Shown in pieces: positions 61,294 through 64,000 of a stretch of DNA of 64,000 nucleotides; the first letter of the stretch is position 1, and every line of letters starts with the position of its first letter. Source of the stretch: Dyella sp. AtDHG13 (lineage in GTDB: Bacteria > Pseudomonadota > Gammaproteobacteria > Xanthomonadales > Rhodanobacteraceae); the NCBI RefSeq assembly GCF_003201105.1, contig NZ_QICJ01000002.1, positions 248,001 to 312,000 of the forward strand, written 5' to 3'. The position numbers and the translations under genes were made by a program. A model generated the notes under the pieces. That model worked only from the letters and a program-made list of their open reading frames with translations. It had not been told where the DNA came from and ran no database searches.

Positions 61294-62064
61294 CTACTTG
61301 ATCCCTTTCAACAGCCGCTGCTTCAGGTAGAAGGTCAGCGTCGGGTGATACCACTGGCGCGAATCACCACTGCGCTCGACTGGCGCAAGGCGATGCTCCG
61401 CGGCATCGACCAGCGCCGCCTGCATCAGCGGGATGGCCTTGGCCATTTGATGAATGGGATAGGTGGAGAAGTTGTCGTCGTTTTCAACGTCGATCGTTGA
61501 CTGATAGAGGACGCCACCGGTATCCACGCCCTCGTCCACCAGATGCACGGTGACGCCGCAGCGCTCGCGATCATCCGTGGCCAGCGCCCAATAGCCGCCA
61601 TGCACGCCGCGATACGCAGGCGTGATCCCCATATGCGTATTGATGAAGGGTGCCTTCACCGACCCGAGCAACTTGCTCGAAAGAATGCGTGTGCCGTTGA
61701 CGACGACGGCATCAGGCGCCAACGTGGTGAGCAGACGGATGACCTCGCGCCGGTTGGCGCTGGCCACATGCGTAACCAGCTCCGAAGGGATCGGCGCGTC
61801 ATCGAGGCCATACCGCCGCATCAGTTCGTCTATACGCGCCTTCGATGCCCTGGCCAGCCATCGGCTATAGGCGATGAAGGCCACCTGCCCCAGGGTTGCC
61901 AGTACGCCCAGCTTCTTCATCCGGTATCGGATCATCGCGGACGACGAGGGTTTCTCCTCGATCACCACGGCACAGACATCACAACTGGCACGCAAGGCGT
62001 TGTACATGAGCCGCGTGGAGGTTCCCTCCCCCGCGAGCATCACAACGCGCGGCCTAACCGGCAT
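61294..62064 (-). CDS. Sugar N-formyltransferase-like protein
   Basis: The 256-residue protein has the formyltransferase core: FINTHMGITPAYRGVHGGYWAL carries the Asn and His of the Asn-His-Asp catalytic triad, and DEGVDTGGVLYQ supplies the Asp. This motif is shared with Met-tRNA formyltransferase and with sugar formylases such as ArnA and VioF. The position in a polysaccharide locus points to formylation of an amino sugar. The acceptor is unknown. It overlaps the upstream deacetylase gene by 11 bp. Confidence 0.85.
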   Translation of the reverse strand: MPVRPRVVMLAGEGTSTRLMYNALRASCDVCAVVIEEKPSSSAMIRYRMKKLGVLATLGQVAFIAYSRWLARASKARIDELMRRYGLDDAPIPSELVTHVASANRREVIRLLTTLAPDAVVVNGTRILSSKLLGSVKAPFINTHMGITPAYRGVHGGYWALATDDRERCGVTVHLVDEGVDTGGVLYQSTIDVENDDNFSTYPIHQMAKAIPLMQAALVDAAEHRLAPVERSGDSRQWYHPTLTFYLKQRLLKGIK

Positions 62065-63034
62065 GCATGCGTTCCAACAGGTTGGATATCTCCCCCATGT
62101 TCAGCGACTGCATGCCATAGCGCTGCCGCAGTTGCTCGTAGTACTCAAGAATCCGAGTGAGGAACCGCTGGTTTTCCGCCACGTGCGCGCCGAAGTTGTG
62201 CGGATGCCACCACAGATGGAACAGTCGATGATTGATCGCCGCGTGGCGCATGGCGCGCTTGATGCGATGCAATCGCAGATCGTCCATCCACGCGAAAGAC
62301 GGCGAATAGGGCCGCAGGAAACGACTGGATGGAATGTTGAACGGCCGGCTCTGCGCGCACTCTTCAAAACTATAGGTGTTGTGCCCGGTCACGTTGACGT
62401 AGGCGTCGAGCAGTCGCAGGCCGCGAACCAGTGCGTTCTGCTGCTCCTGGTTTCTCGCCGTGTAGAACGGCGCCACTTCGTTGCCGCGATAGCAGCGAAT
62501 ACCTAGTTCCTGCAGCAGTGACAGATACTGCGGGTTGCCCTGGTTCCTTGGGAAAACAAGGCTCTGAATCTCGATGCCGCGCGCCCTCGCCGTTTCGATC
62601 GCGGCCGCCATGTCGGCGCGGAACGCTTCCGCCGTCTGCCCCGGCTCCAGGCAGTAGTAGTGCGAAAAGGTGTGCGTGCCGATCTCTTGTCCCGGATAGC
62701 TGCGGATAAGATCGATCACTTCCGGCGCAAAGTGATACTGGTCATCCACGCCCCACTCGTGCGTTTCGATATAGGGGTACGGCGAAAGCTCGCTGTTGTG
62801 ATAGGTCGGCGTGGCGTGTGGCAGCCGCGTGCGCAGTTCCGATACGTCGGCAAAGAAAAGAAAGCCCAACGTCGCCCAGGTGGCATGAACCCCGTAGGCA
62901 TCGAAGGTGACCAGCATCTCCTGAATCGCCTGACGTTCGCCACGCAGATTCGCTTCGTAATCCTGGATGCTGCGCTTGTCACGCACGCCCCAATACAACT
63001 CAAGATCAAGTGAGACAGTAAATATGCCTGGCAT
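62054..63034 (-). CDS. Polysaccharide deacetylase (NodB-type) family protein
   Basis: The 326-residue NodB-homology protein has the metal-site motif EIGTHTFSHYYC, an early Asp motif FTVSLDLELYWG in place of the usual TFDD, and WWHPHNFGAH near the C-terminus. No signal peptide is visible. Family members remove acetyl or formyl groups from amino sugars. The gene is first of a two-gene operon with the formyltransferase. The ATG at 63034 lacks a strong ribosome site but gives the expected start. Confidence 0.85.
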   Translation of the reverse strand: MPGIFTVSLDLELYWGVRDKRSIQDYEANLRGERQAIQEMLVTFDAYGVHATWATLGFLFFADVSELRTRLPHATPTYHNSELSPYPYIETHEWGVDDQYHFAPEVIDLIRSYPGQEIGTHTFSHYYCLEPGQTAEAFRADMAAAIETARARGIEIQSLVFPRNQGNPQYLSLLQELGIRCYRGNEVAPFYTARNQEQQNALVRGLRLLDAYVNVTGHNTYSFEECAQSRPFNIPSSRFLRPYSPSFAWMDDLRLHRIKRAMRHAAINHRLFHLWWHPHNFGAHVAENQRFLTRILEYYEQLRQRYGMQSLNMGEISNLLERMHAG

Positions 63035-63270
63035 GAGGTTGCACCCATCCGGTCGATCGGATGCCAGCCGTCTTCCGGATATCCCGCCGGACAAGAGGCA
63101 CCGAGTTCTGTCTTAGCGAATCCTTCGCTTGCGACTAAGCGAAGCGATTGTTCTTGCGGAATCGTGAAGGGAGGCTGACGCCGTTGATGCGCACCGCAGC
63201 AATCGGGTTTCTTTATGCCACGGCCGTCCAAACCAAAGGGCGTGAGACTCGCCATTGCGGCAAGACACCA

Positions 63271-63924
63271 TCAGCCGGCTTGGGGTTGACCGGTATTGAA
63301 CGCCCATTGGGCAGCGAATGCCCGCTGATATGCGGGGCGCGCTTCGCCGCGGGCGACATAGGCGGCCAAGTTGGGAAATTCATTCAGGATGCCCGATGGC
63401 CTCGTCCTGAGCAGCACCGACACCATGGTCAGGTCGGCCGCGCTGAACGCGCCATCCAGCCACTCGGCGTCTCCCAGCCGTGCGGAAAGCTGACTCAGCC
63501 GATGACGGACGCGATCGGCAACCAGAGGAAGCCGCTCCTCGGCCCAGGGCTTGTCTGCCTCCATGATCCTGGCGGTGGAAAGATCGAGGATCGGCGGCTC
63601 CACCGTATTGAGCGCGGCAAACATCCAGGTGATCACCCGCGCCCTGGCGTTCGGTTCTTCCGGCAACAATCCTGCATGACGCGAAGCGATATGGAAGATG
63701 ATCGCGCCCGACTCAAACAGCACAAGGTCGCCTTCCTCATAGGTGGGAATCTGCCCGAAGGGATGAAGAGCCATATGCGCAGGCTCCTTCATCGCGGCGA
63801 ACGACACAGGGCGAACCCGATACGGCTGGCCCGCCTCCTCCAGCGCCCAGCGCACACGCGTATCGCGCGCCAGCCCCTTGCCACCATCGGGCGAGCGTTC
63901 AAAGGCGGTGATGGTGGGAATCAT
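63271..63924 (-). CDS. Glutathione S-transferase family protein
   Basis: The 217-residue cytosolic protein has an N-terminal thioredoxin-like domain with the glutathione-binding FGQIPTYEEGDLVLFESGAII. The all-helical C-terminal domain contains WLDGAFSAADLTMVSVLLR, the GST N-capping box. The substrate is unknown. The ATG at 63924 has AGGAG upstream; a longer reading adds 16 unlikely residues. The gene is not clearly part of the polysaccharide locus. The 76 bp after its start to the window edge show no gene. Confidence 0.92.
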   Translation of the reverse strand: MIPTITAFERSPDGGKGLARDTRVRWALEEAGQPYRVRPVSFAAMKEPAHMALHPFGQIPTYEEGDLVLFESGAIIFHIASRHAGLLPEEPNARARVITWMFAALNTVEPPILDLSTARIMEADKPWAEERLPLVADRVRHRLSQLSARLGDAEWLDGAFSAADLTMVSVLLRTRPSGILNEFPNLAAYVARGEARPAYQRAFAAQWAFNTGQPQAG

Positions 63925-64000
63925 CGTGATCTCCTGGTGATTGCAGAGCGCTGTGATCGGAAGCCATATCATCGATGAACAGCATCATTGGGAAGCCGTT

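Overview
The window looks like chromosomal DNA of a high-GC gammaproteobacterium of the Xanthomonadales, most likely Rhodanobacteraceae (Dyella, Luteibacter or Rhodanobacter relatives). This is an inference from overall base composition, an enlarged LigA, FabV as enoyl reductase, smc-zipA and prfB-lysS linkage, and Gum/Wza-like polysaccharide genes. No tRNA, rRNA, CRISPR array, prophage or complete insertion sequence was found.

Positions 1-25000 hold mostly housekeeping and transport genes: an MHS-type transporter, aquaporin Z with a clear terminator, an overlapping ligA-epmA-VOC operon, rnk, a DHA2 exporter, a CPA2 antiporter, photolyase, fabV and an outer-membrane porin. They also include an iron-type operon (two small membrane proteins plus a PepSY protein) behind a promoter that overlaps a Fur-box-like sequence. 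A lipoprotein hydrolase, a cardiolipin synthase-like lipoprotein, zipA and smc follow. ligA and zipA, adjacent in Pseudomonas, are about 14 kb apart here.

Positions 25000-39200 hold bolA-yciI, a lipoprotein, lysS, a secreted 11-residue-repeat protein, prfB with its programmed +1 frameshift, and asnB. Upstream of asnB lies what reads as a complete transcription attenuator: a leader peptide with seven Asn codons in eight, a 1:2 hairpin, an antiterminator and a terminator. I consider this the most interesting element of the window. Next come a SpoIIAA-like protein, a beta-propeller protein, a 314-bp element with 25-bp perfect terminal inverted repeats and internal hairpins (MITE-like), several small genes, a GH89 alpha-N-acetylglucosaminidase and galE.

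Positions 39868-63034 are an exopolysaccharide or capsule locus. A Wza/GumB-type export lipoprotein and a WecA-type initiating transferase are on the + strand. A long, tightly overlapping operon on the - strand runs from wzb and wzc through the WbpB/WbpD/WbpE enzymes for a 2,3-diacetamido uronic acid, an HPr-kinase-like P-loop protein, glycosyltransferases, a Wzx flippase, a Wzy polymerase, an asparagine-synthase-like amidotransferase and a right-handed beta-helix protein. A separate overlapping pair encodes a formyltransferase and a NodB-type deacetylase. The gene set fits Wzx/Wzy-dependent synthesis of a polymer with an amino-uronic acid that may be amidated and formylated. A glutathione S-transferase closes the window.
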